Shown: piece after piece, positions 1 to 6,925 of the stretch
How positions within the stretch are numbered: the stretch's first letter is position 1
Layout of the letters: each line of letters starts with the position of its first letter
DNA from: CAIOZW01 sp049318845
Lineage (GTDB): Bacteria > Acidobacteriota > Blastocatellia > RBC074
DNA: 7,894 nt
Assembly (NCBI GenBank): GCA_049318845.1
Contig: JBMOFH010000184.1
Location: forward strand, 1-7,894
Direction: 5' to 3'
Made by a program: the position numbers and the translations under genes
Notes under the pieces: generated by a model
What the model was told of the DNA's origin: nothing
Seen by the model: only the letters and a program-made list of their open reading frames with translations
The model's database searches: none

Positions 1-624
1 CTCAATGTCGGACGGGCAAACTTCGAGGTTCGGCAGTTCGGACTCCTCAACGATACCCCTGTCTTTGAATTCTATGGTGAGGCCACCTCGATTGGCGCCG
101 CCCGAACGATGATAAGCGTCAACGATCAGATCAGCTCCTTTGCACGAGCCACCGACCGCCTCGAACCACTTCGCACCGATATCCGGCTGCGCGAAGGCCG
201 GCGCACCAAAACCGACACCGCCATCTTCAATCATCCCGGTCAGGTCGCCCGGCTCGACAATGGAACCACCGTCCGCATTCAGACCGGGACACTCGACCTG
301 CTCTCGCTTTTCTACGCCATTCGAGTCTCGAAACTGACCATCGGGGAGAGCCAGCGTTACGACTTCCTCGACGCCAACCACCGCCCACAGGCGGTCACCA
401 TCCGCGCCGTCAAACAGGAGACTGTCAGTTCGCCGCTCGGCTCTCGCAATACCATCCAGATCGACATCCTGAGTGCGACAACCGATTCAGGCTCCGCATT
501 GATCGCCCAGGGCTGGATCTCCAACGACCGGCAGCGGTTGCCCATCTTCTTCGCCACCCGGACACGCTTCGGCGAAATAAGATTCCAACTGGTCAGCGCA
601 ACCAATCCCCTCGCCCCACAATGA
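1..624 (+). CDS. DUF3108 domain-containing protein, 3' part (5' end outside window)
   Basis: The reading frame is open from base 1 to the TGA at 622-624, giving 207 visible residues. The ATG at 109 is therefore probably an internal methionine and the true start lies before the window. The visible part begins LNVGRANFEVR, which resembles the early 'G.a.leV' strand of DUF3108 proteins. It continues with DLLSLFYAIRVSKL and RYDFLDANHRPQAVTI. The end has the family-like pattern of a W-I-S-N-D segment, then RLPIFFATRTRFGEIRFQLV, close to the 'D..r.Pv......G.i...L' ending typical of DUF3108. Members are usually exported beta-rich proteins of about 230-280 residues with unknown biochemical role; a signal peptide would be in the missing part. 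It converges on the J-domain gene with 16 bases between stop codons and no convincing terminator. Family assignment is by pattern recognition; no function beyond a likely envelope location is claimed. Confidence 0.75.
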   Translation, partial: LNVGRANFEVRQFGLLNDTPVFEFYGEATSIGAARTMISVNDQISSFARATDRLEPLRTDIRLREGRRTKTDTAIFNHPGQVARLDNGTTVRIQTGTLDLLSLFYAIRVSKLTIGESQRYDFLDANHRPQAVTIRAVKQETVSSPLGSRNTIQIDILSATTDSGSALIAQGWISNDRQRLPIFFATRTRFGEIRFQLVSATNPLAPQ

Positions 625-640
625 CTGGCCTCGTCTCCGA

Positions 641-1423
641 TCAATCCTCGAAACGAAGGTTGATCTTATAGATCGTGTCGACGACCAATACCGCCATTGG
701 CGGGTAGAAGAGAACCTTCCAGAGGGCGTTGAAGACCGACTCCTCGATCGTGTGTGTCGACGCGTAATCGGCTGTCAGCGTGCCGATCAGCAATCCGGCC
801 AGAAATGAGAGCAGGTAACCTCCGACCACAAATGTCCACGCCACACTCCGCCGGAATGGCTTCATCGAATTGGTGCGACCAGGTTTCGTTCGTCGGCCTG
901 ACTGTCCAGTCTTGTAGGTGAAGATCTCGAAATACTGCCTTAGGCTGCCGAAAAGATGCAGCACTCCAACCACAAACAGGACCATCAGCCCGATCTGCCA
1001 GAGCGGCGCGATCGACTCGATCAGCATCGGCCTCGTCATCGCCACCAGAAATGTCGAAAGAAAGAGCGTCGTCGTCGTAAAGATCGCCTTTCCACGCGCC
1101 CGTGTCTCCTCCTTCTCCCGAATGATCCAGTCGTTGACGATCCGGTCGGCACGCTCCTGATATTGAATCCGCCGCGCGATGCGGTTGGCTTCGGCGTGCA
1201 GTTGCGTCGTCTTGCGCGATGTCTCAGCCCGGTCATACTCCTCGCGCCGACCGGCATCGATCAGTGTCCGGTAGGCATCGCTGACCCGTGCGAACATCTC
1301 TGCCGCAGCGGGATCGGTATTGACATCGGGATGATAGAGACGTGCCAGTCGCCGATAGGCAGATTTTATCTCACTTGAACTGGCAGTGTGCGAAACCCCG
1401 AGGATCACGTATAGATTCGCCAT
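641..1423 (-). CDS. Membrane-anchored J-domain (DnaJ-like) protein
   Basis: This is a 260-residue protein with an N-terminal J-domain (about residues 2-66). It contains YVILGV at 5-10, EIKSAYRRLARLYHPD at 18-33 with the diagnostic HPD at 31-33, and the helix IV pattern DAYRTLIDAGRREEYD at 49-64. The HPD motif is what stimulates the ATPase of Hsp70/DnaK. There is no Gly/Phe region and no CxxCxGxG zinc finger, so it is a class C J-protein. A charged, probably helical linker (about 67-112) leads to hydrophobic segments at roughly 113-130, 140-161, 194-216 and 234-249, which suggests up to four membrane passes with the J-domain in the cytoplasm. The start is fixed by the J-domain itself and by an in-frame TAA two codons upstream. 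I see no clear Shine-Dalgarno. It lies 276 bases downstream of the dehydratase gene on the same strand, so it probably has its own promoter. The client or process it serves cannot be told from sequence. Confidence 0.9.
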   Translation of the reverse strand: MANLYVILGVSHTASSSEIKSAYRRLARLYHPDVNTDPAAAEMFARVSDAYRTLIDAGRREEYDRAETSRKTTQLHAEANRIARRIQYQERADRIVNDWIIREKEETRARGKAIFTTTTLFLSTFLVAMTRPMLIESIAPLWQIGLMVLFVVGVLHLFGSLRQYFEIFTYKTGQSGRRTKPGRTNSMKPFRRSVAWTFVVGGYLLSFLAGLLIGTLTADYASTHTIEESVFNALWKVLFYPPMAVLVVDTIYKINLRFED

Positions 1424-1453
1424 CGATTACCAACCGGGAATTATCATTAAGAG

Positions 1454-1505
1454 TCCGAAAGATTCCGAAAGATTCCGTTCAAGATTCCGTTCAAGATTCG
1501 AGATT
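1454..1505. repeat. Short tandem repeats upstream of the J-domain gene
   Basis: Read on the plus strand there are two perfect 10-base units TCCGAAAGAT (1454-1463, 1464-1473). Two perfect 12-base units TCCGTTCAAGAT follow (1474-1485, 1486-1497), then a partial copy TCGAGATTC. All units share TCCG at one end and AGAT at the other, so they are two length variants of one motif. On the minus strand the shared core reads GGAATCTT. The cluster ends about 30 bases upstream of the J-domain start codon, which places it in the promoter or leader zone. It may be a multi-site regulator target or simple replication slippage. Confidence 0.75.
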
Positions 1506-1636
1506 CTGAACTTTTGGTGGCCGAACTCTGCAAAGTCGAAACAGCTTTCGATGATTGACAACCTGTCACTACAACTCAGGCAGAATTCTGAATCAGTCCT
1601 GACCGTATCGTCAAATACCGGGCCCTGACGTGGGGT

Positions 1637-1662
1637 GGACAGGGTTTGGACAAGGTTCGGAC
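1637..1662. repeat. Degenerate 11-base direct repeats downstream of the dehydratase gene
   Basis: GGACAGGGTTT (1637-1647) is followed directly by GGACAAGGTTC (1648-1658) and by a third GGAC at 1659-1662. Spacing of the GGAC element is exactly 11 bases, about one helical turn. There is no gene here; the repeats lie about 40 bases past the dehydratase stop. They may be chance or a binding site, and nothing else in the sequence decides it. Confidence 0.4.
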
Positions 1663-1699
1663 GGAAGACACAATAGGTGAGTATTTTACTTCTTCCGGA

Positions 1700-2674
1700 T
1701 CAAGTTTCAACTGGAAAATTGACCCCGCAGGCCTCGATAAACCTCCGTGTTGCGATATTTCGCCCACAGAGCACCACCACCACCCGTGCCCCCCGCCACT
1801 TTGCAGAAGATCTGATCAGTCCCGCCAGCGCGACTCCGGCCGCCCCCTCGACCATCCACCGTTCGTGGTCGGCAATCAGACGCATCGCCTCGCCAATCTC
1901 CGCCTCGGAGACGAGAACCGATTCATCGATCAGTCGCTGGCAGAGCGGAAGCGTCACACTCCCCGCCTCGATGCCGCCGGCAGTACTGTCGGAGAGCGTC
2001 GGCTTTTCTGGAAAATCGACTATCCGTCCGGCCTTCAAACACTCGTGCAGAACCGGTGAGTTCTCCGGCCAGCAGCCAATTACCCGCGCCCCTGACTGTC
2101 CGGCCCTCAGTGCCGAGGCAACTCCGGCAATCAGCCCCCCACCTCCAACTGCGATGAAGACTGCGTCGATCGAATCGAGCTGCTCCACCAATTCAAGCCC
2201 GATCGTCCCCTGTCCGGCGATCACCTTCGGATCATTGTAGGGTGAGATGAACGTCTGCCCCACCAACTCGGCCGCCTGACGGGCGTGAATCTCCGCCTCG
2301 AGCGGATTCACGCCAAAAAACCGCGGCTCGCCCCCCATCTGCCTGATCAGCTCAACCCTCATCTCCGGCACCCCGTGCCGCAAATATACCTGTGGCCGGA
2401 TCCCGACCAGCCCCCCAGCCCGGCAGACCGCGATACCGTGGTTGCCGTTGGAAGCGGTCACCACTCCACGCTCCAGCTCCGCTGCCGAAAGCGACAGTAC
2501 GCGGTTGAGTGCCCCTCGCCACTTGAATGAACCAGTGTGCTGCAGATGCTCCTGCTTCAGCCAGACCTCGGCCCCGGAGAGCCGACTGAGTGCCACCGAA
2601 TACTCGAGCGGCGTCTTTCGCACGTGTTCGCCAATTTTACTTGCCGCTTCCGTCACATCGATCGATGAGTGCAT
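1700..2674 (-). CDS. Threonine/serine dehydratase family PLP enzyme
   Basis: This is a 324-residue fold-type II PLP enzyme of the threonine ammonia-lyase / serine racemase family, which converts threonine or serine to the 2-oxo acid plus ammonia. The internal-aldimine lysine is K51 in GSFKWRGA (48-55). The substrate/carboxylate loop is SNGNH (75-79), where many relatives have SAGNH. The glycine phosphate cup is GGGGL (177-181). ISPYNDPKVIAGQGT (143-157) and EGAAG (276-280) are also typical of the family. The residue facing the pyridine nitrogen is probably C303 in CGRN (303-306), where relatives usually have SGGN. STAGGIE (230-236) replaces the more common ADG-type motif. The length covers only the catalytic domain; there is no C-terminal ACT regulatory domain, so isoleucine feedback inhibition as in biosynthetic IlvA is unlikely. 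A TAA lies immediately before the ATG, fixing the earliest start. A GGGGG run (2687-2691) sits 12 bases before it, a rather distant ribosome site. The exact substrate (Thr, Ser, a hydroxy-amino acid, or racemase activity) is undecided. Confidence 0.9.
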   Translation of the reverse strand: MHSSIDVTEAASKIGEHVRKTPLEYSVALSRLSGAEVWLKQEHLQHTGSFKWRGALNRVLSLSAAELERGVVTASNGNHGIAVCRAGGLVGIRPQVYLRHGVPEMRVELIRQMGGEPRFFGVNPLEAEIHARQAAELVGQTFISPYNDPKVIAGQGTIGLELVEQLDSIDAVFIAVGGGGLIAGVASALRAGQSGARVIGCWPENSPVLHECLKAGRIVDFPEKPTLSDSTAGGIEAGSVTLPLCQRLIDESVLVSEAEIGEAMRLIADHERWMVEGAAGVALAGLIRSSAKWRGARVVVVLCGRNIATRRFIEACGVNFPVET

Positions 2675-2728
2675 TTACTTAAATTTCCCCCTAACCCTAT
2701 AATAGAAACTCGTCCAGGTTACTGACAC
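2674..2728. promoter_or_regulatory. Putative divergent promoter with a shared, symmetric -10 box
   Basis: TATAAT at 2698-2703 on the plus strand is a perfect -10 consensus. It lies 18 bases after TTTACT (2674-2679, four of six matches to TTGACA). That would give the large secreted protein gene a leader of nearly 90 bases. The same bases read on the minus strand give TATTAT (2704-2699), 18 bases after GTGTCA (2728-2723, also four of six). This could serve the dehydratase gene with a very short leader of about 18 bases. The assignment assumes a sigma-70-like housekeeping factor and is inference from consensus matching only. Confidence 0.4.
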
Positions 2729-2785
2729 ACACAAGGTACTGTCGCAGAAATGTCAATGGCCATGAATCCCATGAAGTCTTGACAC

Positions 2786-2790
2786 GGAGA
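2786..2790 (+). promoter_or_regulatory. Ribosome binding site of the large secreted protein gene
   Basis: GGAGA lies seven bases before the ATG at 2798. An upstream in-frame ATG at 2771 runs into a TGA at 2780-2782, so 2798 is the first usable start in this frame. The site and the signal peptide that follows support it. Confidence 0.7.
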
Positions 2791-2797
2791 ACAGATT

Positions 2798-5700
2798 ATG
2801 AGTTGCGCAATTGATCGGTTCATTGCAAGCATTCGCTGCCGACGACTGGTGACCAGTCGTATTATCGCCATCCTGTCGATCCTGACTTTCACCATCGCCG
2901 GACTCTGGTCTGGTGAGAGTTCAGGAAATGCCCGCGCGGCAATGACAATCCAGAATAGTTACCCGGTGACGTGCGTCTCGGCGGCGAGCTATCTCGGTTC
3001 GCCCGGGGCGCTCGCGCCAAACTCGATCGTCGCCGCTTTCGGAACCCAACTGGCGACCGGGACGCTCGGCGCAAACTCGCTTCCACTCCCGACCTCGTTG
3101 CTGACGACCAGAGTCACAGTTGCCGGAATTCCGGCCCCGCTCTTCTTCGTCTCAACCAACCAGATCAACTACCTGATCCCGGAGAACGCCCCAACAGGAG
3201 ATGTCGAAGTGCTTGTCACCTCGACCATCGCCAGCGGCGACCAGGTCATCTCCCGCGGCCAGATGCGAATCGCCGGAACCGGCCCGGCCATCTTCACCGC
3301 CGATTCAAGCGGCGGCGGAGCCCCGGCCGCAATCACCGGACGAATCAACCAGAACAACGTCTTCGTCTATGATCCAAATCCACCCTACCGGACGGATCCG
3401 GCCAATCCCGGGCGAATAATCCCGGCTCCGATCGATGTCGGGACCACCGAACGCCCCGCATTCCTGATCCTCTTCGGCACTGGAATCCGAAATGCACTGC
3501 CAAACAATATCCGCGCAATTATCGGCGGTCTCGATATTCCAGTCGAATATTTTGGCGCAGTCGATGGATACGCCGGACTTGATCAGGTCAATCTTCGCCT
3601 TCCCGCTTCATTGAAAGGACGCGGACTCGTCGACGTGACGATCGTGGTCAATGGCGTCTCCTCCAACTTCATCTCCCTCGACCTCGCCGGCACGACCGGG
3701 CAGGCACTGACCATCAGCGGCTTCGGCATCTCCACCCCGGCACTCGCCGGGCAGACTGTCACGATCAGCGGAAATGGCTTTTCGAGCAATCCTGCCGACA
3801 ACATCGTCCGCTTCGGCCCGGCTCAGGCACGTGTCATCGCCGCCGCCATCAATCAGTTGACCGTCATCGTCCCCTTCGGTGCCCATTCAGGACAGGTGAC
3901 CGTCCAGGCCAATCAGATTGAAGCCCGCAGCGTCGAGCTGTTCAGAGTCAGAACCTCGATCAGCGGAATAATCCAGTCGACCGGGACACCGGCCGCTCCG
4001 CCACTGCCGCTCAATAACGTCACTGTCCGACTTGCTGGAACCAATATCAGCGTCCGGACGACGGCTCAGGGCACGTTTGTCCTCTCCGACATCCCGGCAG
4101 GAGTTTCGCTCGTCGAAGTGGACGGTGCAACCAGCGCCGCCACTCCGCCTTATCCATCGATCTCACTCAAACTGGCCGCTAGATCTGACCGCGACAACCA
4201 GTTTTCGCAGCCAATCAGCCTCCAGCAGATCAACGGCGGCACCGGCAGCGTCGGTGGAGTGATCGGAAATACCGGGATCAATACCCTAAACCAATTCTCG
4301 CAGTTACGGAGTGATATAGTCAGAGCGTTCAGCCGAATCGCCGGTCGACTCGGGCCGCTCGCCGAGTCGCAATTCTCCCCGCTCGCCAAGTCTGTCTTCA
4401 TCGGCAATCGCGGGGTAACCCTCGAAGTCCCGTTCGGAACCAACGTCAGATTCCCCGACGGCAAGTCGAGCGGCCAGGTTCAGTTGACCGTCCTCGAAGG
4501 GGCTCGATTGCCCGGTATCACCATCCCGGCGGGCATAAATACACGATCGATCGCCCAGATCACTCCGATCGGGACAAAATTCCAACCCGGAATCTCGATC
4601 AGCTTCCCCAATCCAGATCCAACCAATCTTGGTCCCGGCGCCAAGCTCAGCCTTTACCGCTACGACCCGGCAACCGGCAGCTTCGTCAGGCGCGGAACCG
4701 GTGTCGTCAGTGCCGACCGCGCATTGGTCAACTCGGATGGCCGTGTCGTCGATCTTGCCACCTTCTGGCTGCTTGCCACCTCCGCCCGGATGACAACCGT
4801 CAATGGACGGGTCGTCGACCTTCAGGGTCGTCCTGTCTCCGGCGCCAAGGTGACCGCCAATGGACGGGCAAGCCTCAGTGACCAGAATGGCGGATTCAGC
4901 ATCCCGGATGTCTCGCCAACCGACGATAACCGCGTCCGTGCCGAGGCAATACTCCCGCAGCAGTTCGGAACTCCCCCGCGCGGATTCTCCGCACTCTCGA
5001 CCGCGGTCGTCGGTGGAATTACCAGCATCGGCAACATCACACTGACCAATACCAACCAGGCTGGTCTCGTCCTCTCACCCTTTGCCATCGATCTCAAACC
5101 AGGGCAGCCCGGGTCAGCCCCTTTTCCGGTCAATGTCACGCTGACCGAACCGGCCCCGAGTGGAGGACTGGCGATCACCCTAACAAGCGATGACCGTTCG
5201 GTCGTCACCGTACCCACCGGCCTCTCCATCCCGGCTGGTCAAACGACCGCATCTTTCAACATCACGACTGTCGGCTCCGGCACGGCACTGATCAGTGCCC
5301 AGGCGACCCTTCGAACGACCGCCATCGAGGCCTCCGCCGTCGTCTCGATCTCGCTGCCAGGCCCTGTCCTGACCAGGATCAACCCAATCACGGCCCCGGC
5401 TGGCGCGCGTCTCACCATCTCGGGAACCGGGCTCAATGCCGTTCCCAACAACCATTTCGTCTCACTTTTCCGTAGTAACGAGCTGCTCGCCCTCCTCAAT
5501 CCCTTCGAAAACGAGGTGGTCTCCGACAGTTCAGGCAAACCGGCGCTCGTGATTCGCATGCCCGAAGTCCCCCCCGGTCCGCTATCTCTCGTCGTCTCGG
5601 TGATCGATCCGGTCTCCGGTGTCGTCTCAGAGAACAGCGCTCCGATCGCCTTCACCGTCTCCGAGTCGACTCTGCTCGCCCCACAATTGTTAAACACAAT

Positions 5701-6805
5701 CCCCGGACAAGGTAAACCGCGCGATCAGATCACCATCATTGGAACCGGCTTCAGCAGCGTCCGCGAAGAGAACCACGTTCGCTTCATTCAGACCGGCCAG
5801 GCCGGCGCCGCCATCGATGCCCAGATCATCAAAGCGACACCAACATCAATCGTCGTCACCGTTCCCGCTCTCGTAATTAGTCGTGGCGAGGTCTCGATCA
5901 TTGCCCGCCGCATCGAAAGCAGCGGAGCCGCCAGCCCCGACTCAAACTCGCTCACCTTCAATATCATCTCCGACCCCGTCTCACCCTCGACACCGCTTCT
6001 CGCTAATGTTGCCAATGTCGCCAACGGAACCCCGAGCGGCAAGGACGGCGACCTGATACGCGCCAGCGGCAGGGACTTCGGCGGATCATTCTTCAATCTT
6101 CAGGTCGGACAGGCTGGAAATCAGATCACCAGCGATCCGATCCTCACGCTTCTTGTCTTCACTCAAAATAACGAATTTGTCAATTTCACCGTCCCAATCA
6201 ATGCCAGCGGTGGAACAGTCGTCGAAGCGGTCGTCCCTTCCGGACTCCGAAAAGGCACCGCCGCGATCACTGTCTTCAATTTCGATACCGAAACCGGTCT
6301 CATGAGCGAAGAGAGCCTGCCGAACAGCTTCAATATTACTGAAAGCACCGATTTCAGAATCGACGAAGAAGAGCCGAATGATGCCCCGGACTTTGCGACA
6401 CGCGTCTTCTTCCCAAGCCGTGTTCAGGGTCGGATCGCTACCGGCGATCCCGGCTCCCTGACCATCGTCTTCAACAGCACGACCAAGATTGTCCTCTCCG
6501 ACCTCTTCAGCTTCAACCTCGATCAGGTCCTCCGTGGCACCATCGCCCTGACTTTCAACAAGGGAGCTGACCTGGACCTCTTCGTACTTCGAAGGAATGA
6601 CCGCGGCAAATACGAAGTCATCGCCTCTTCAACCAATAACGAAGGGACCGTCGAATCGCTGACCGGTGACCTGCCCCCGGGTCAGTACCTGATCGGCGTC
6701 GGCGCGTTCTCAGGCTCCACTTCATATCTTTTGTCACTGCAATACGCGTCAACAACCGCTTCAGCCTATATGCCTATCATGAAGTACGGCGACGTGATCG
6801 AATAA
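2798..6805 (+). CDS. Large exported TIGR03437-like / IPT-TIG repeat protein with C-terminal pre-peptidase domain
   Basis: This is a 1335-residue exported protein. The N-terminus has basic residues to R21, a hydrophobic core (22-37) and an ARAA site at about 45-48, a classical signal peptide. Domains in order are approximate. At 58-296 is a TIGR03437-like domain (VSAASYLGSPGALAPNSIVA, FFVSTNQINYLIP, the later LILFGTGIRN and VNGVSSNFISLDL). At 303-387 is IPT/TIG repeat 1 (VTISGNGF). At 388-480 is a carboxypeptidase-regulatory-like domain. At 481-665 is an unassigned, possibly ZU5-like region. At 668-750 is a second regulatory-like domain (VNGRVVDLQGRPVSGAKV). At 755-855 is a Calx-beta/Ig-like module. 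At 856-963 and 963-1060 are TIG repeats 2 and 3, and at 1061-1185 is a weaker fourth. At 1187-1315 is a pre-peptidase C-terminal (PPC) domain (EEEPNDAPDFATRV, ADLDLFVL, GQYLIGVGAFSG). There is no protease domain, LPXTG, C-terminal membrane helix or clear sorting tag. A surface or extracellular adhesive or structural role is inferred; no enzyme activity is visible. It is transcribed alone, ending at the 6852-6899 terminator. Confidence 0.9.
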   Translation: MSCAIDRFIASIRCRRLVTSRIIAILSILTFTIAGLWSGESSGNARAAMTIQNSYPVTCVSAASYLGSPGALAPNSIVAAFGTQLATGTLGANSLPLPTSLLTTRVTVAGIPAPLFFVSTNQINYLIPENAPTGDVEVLVTSTIASGDQVISRGQMRIAGTGPAIFTADSSGGGAPAAITGRINQNNVFVYDPNPPYRTDPANPGRIIPAPIDVGTTERPAFLILFGTGIRNALPNNIRAIIGGLDIPVEYFGAVDGYAGLDQVNLRLPASLKGRGLVDVTIVVNGVSSNFISLDLAGTTGQALTISGFGISTPALAGQTVTISGNGFSSNPADNIVRFGPAQARVIAAAINQLTVIVPFGAHSGQVTVQANQIEARSVELFRVRTSISGIIQSTGTPAAPPLPLNNVTVRLAGTNISVRTTAQGTFVLSDIPAGVSLVEVDGATSAATPPYPSISLKLAARSDRDNQFSQPISLQQINGGTGSVGGVIGNTGINTLNQFSQLRSDIVRAFSRIAGRLGPLAESQFSPLAKSVFIGNRGVTLEVPFGTNVRFPDGKSSGQVQLTVLEGARLPGITIPAGINTRSIAQITPIGTKFQPGISISFPNPDPTNLGPGAKLSLYRYDPATGSFVRRGTGVVSADRALVNSDGRVVDLATFWLLATSARMTTVNGRVVDLQGRPVSGAKVTANGRASLSDQNGGFSIPDVSPTDDNRVRAEAILPQQFGTPPRGFSALSTAVVGGITSIGNITLTNTNQAGLVLSPFAIDLKPGQPGSAPFPVNVTLTEPAPSGGLAITLTSDDRSVVTVPTGLSIPAGQTTASFNITTVGSGTALISAQATLRTTAIEASAVVSISLPGPVLTRINPITAPAGARLTISGTGLNAVPNNHFVSLFRSNELLALLNPFENEVVSDSSGKPALVIRMPEVPPGPLSLVVSVIDPVSGVVSENSAPIAFTVSESTLLAPQLLNTIPGQGKPRDQITIIGTGFSSVREENHVRFIQTGQAGAAIDAQIIKATPTSIVVTVPALVISRGEVSIIARRIESSGAASPDSNSLTFNIISDPVSPSTPLLANVANVANGTPSGKDGDLIRASGRDFGGSFFNLQVGQAGNQITSDPILTLLVFTQNNEFVNFTVPINASGGTVVEAVVPSGLRKGTAAITVFNFDTETGLMSEESLPNSFNITESTDFRIDEEEPNDAPDFATRVFFPSRVQGRIATGDPGSLTIVFNSTTKIVLSDLFSFNLDQVLRGTIALTFNKGADLDLFVLRRNDRGKYEVIASSTNNEGTVESLTGDLPPGQYLIGVGAFSGSTSYLLSLQYASTTASAYMPIMKYGDVIE

Positions 6806-6851
6806 CCCTCCGCCACTCTGCAGACAATGAGCGGTGCAGGTACCGACGAAG

Positions 6852-6899
6852 ACCAAAAAGCTGCCGGCGACCATCGATGATCGCCGGCAGCTTTTTGGT
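6852..6899. terminator. Bidirectional intrinsic terminator
   Basis: ACCAAAAAGCTGCCGGCGA (6852-6870) and its exact reverse complement (6881-6899) form a perfect 19-bp stem with a 10-base loop. The GC-rich core GCTGCCGGCGA is flanked by five A on one side and five T on the other. Either strand therefore yields a strong hairpin with a U-run. It lies 46 bases after the stop of the large secreted protein gene and 26 bases past the stop of the convergent collar-protein gene, so it can end transcripts from both. Confidence 0.9.
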
Positions 6900-6925
6900 A
6901 GACCGAACCTTTCAAATTGTCCGGG

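Larger units (their letters stand above)
1424..1699. other. Intergenic region between dehydratase and J-domain genes
   Basis: This stretch has no credible gene; the reading frames across it are short and lack recognisable protein signals or ribosome binding sites. It is more AT-rich than its flanks near 1437-1450. It holds the tandem repeats at 1454-1505, a perfect 10-bp palindrome CAGAATTCTG at 1581-1590, and degenerate 11-base direct repeats at 1637-1662. Since the J-domain gene starts at its left edge on the minus strand, its promoter should lie here. GATAAT on the minus strand (about 1440-1445) is a possible -10 box, but I find no good -35 partner at normal spacing. Confidence 0.6.

Noticed and set aside
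639..665. A small inverted repeat, GATCAA(T)CCT ... AGGTTGATC, around the convergent stop of the J-domain gene, possibly a terminator.
   Set aside because: The stem is short and bulged, overlaps coding sequence, and has no T-run on either side.
1555..1560. Perfect TTGACA on the plus strand in the intergenic region.
   Set aside because: No -10 box follows at 16-18 bases and no plus-strand gene lies downstream.
1662..1697. CGGAAGA ... TCTTCCG inverted repeat just past the dehydratase stop, considered as its terminator.
   Set aside because: Only 7 bp of stem with a 22-base loop and no U-run after it on the minus strand.
1646..2240. Plus-strand reading frames opposite the dehydratase gene (for example 1677-2240).
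   Set aside because: They are antisense shadows: the minus strand encodes a full dehydratase with all motifs, while these frames are low-complexity, Pro/Ser-rich and lack ribosome sites.
2779..2784. TTGACA just before the large secreted protein gene.
   Set aside because: It is 13 bases from the start codon and overlaps the zone next to the ribosome site; no -10 box follows, and a transcript from it would start inside the coding region.
6003..6026. Short 9-base tandem repeat encoding ANVANVAN.
   Set aside because: It is tiny, imperfect and inside a coding region of a repetitive beta protein; it needs no special explanation.
6101..6127. LQVGQAGNQI in the large secreted protein resembles the N-terminal tubulin signature.
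   Set aside because: It lies within the weak fourth TIG-like module, with no GTP-binding tubulin motifs such as GGGTGSG; it is a chance match.
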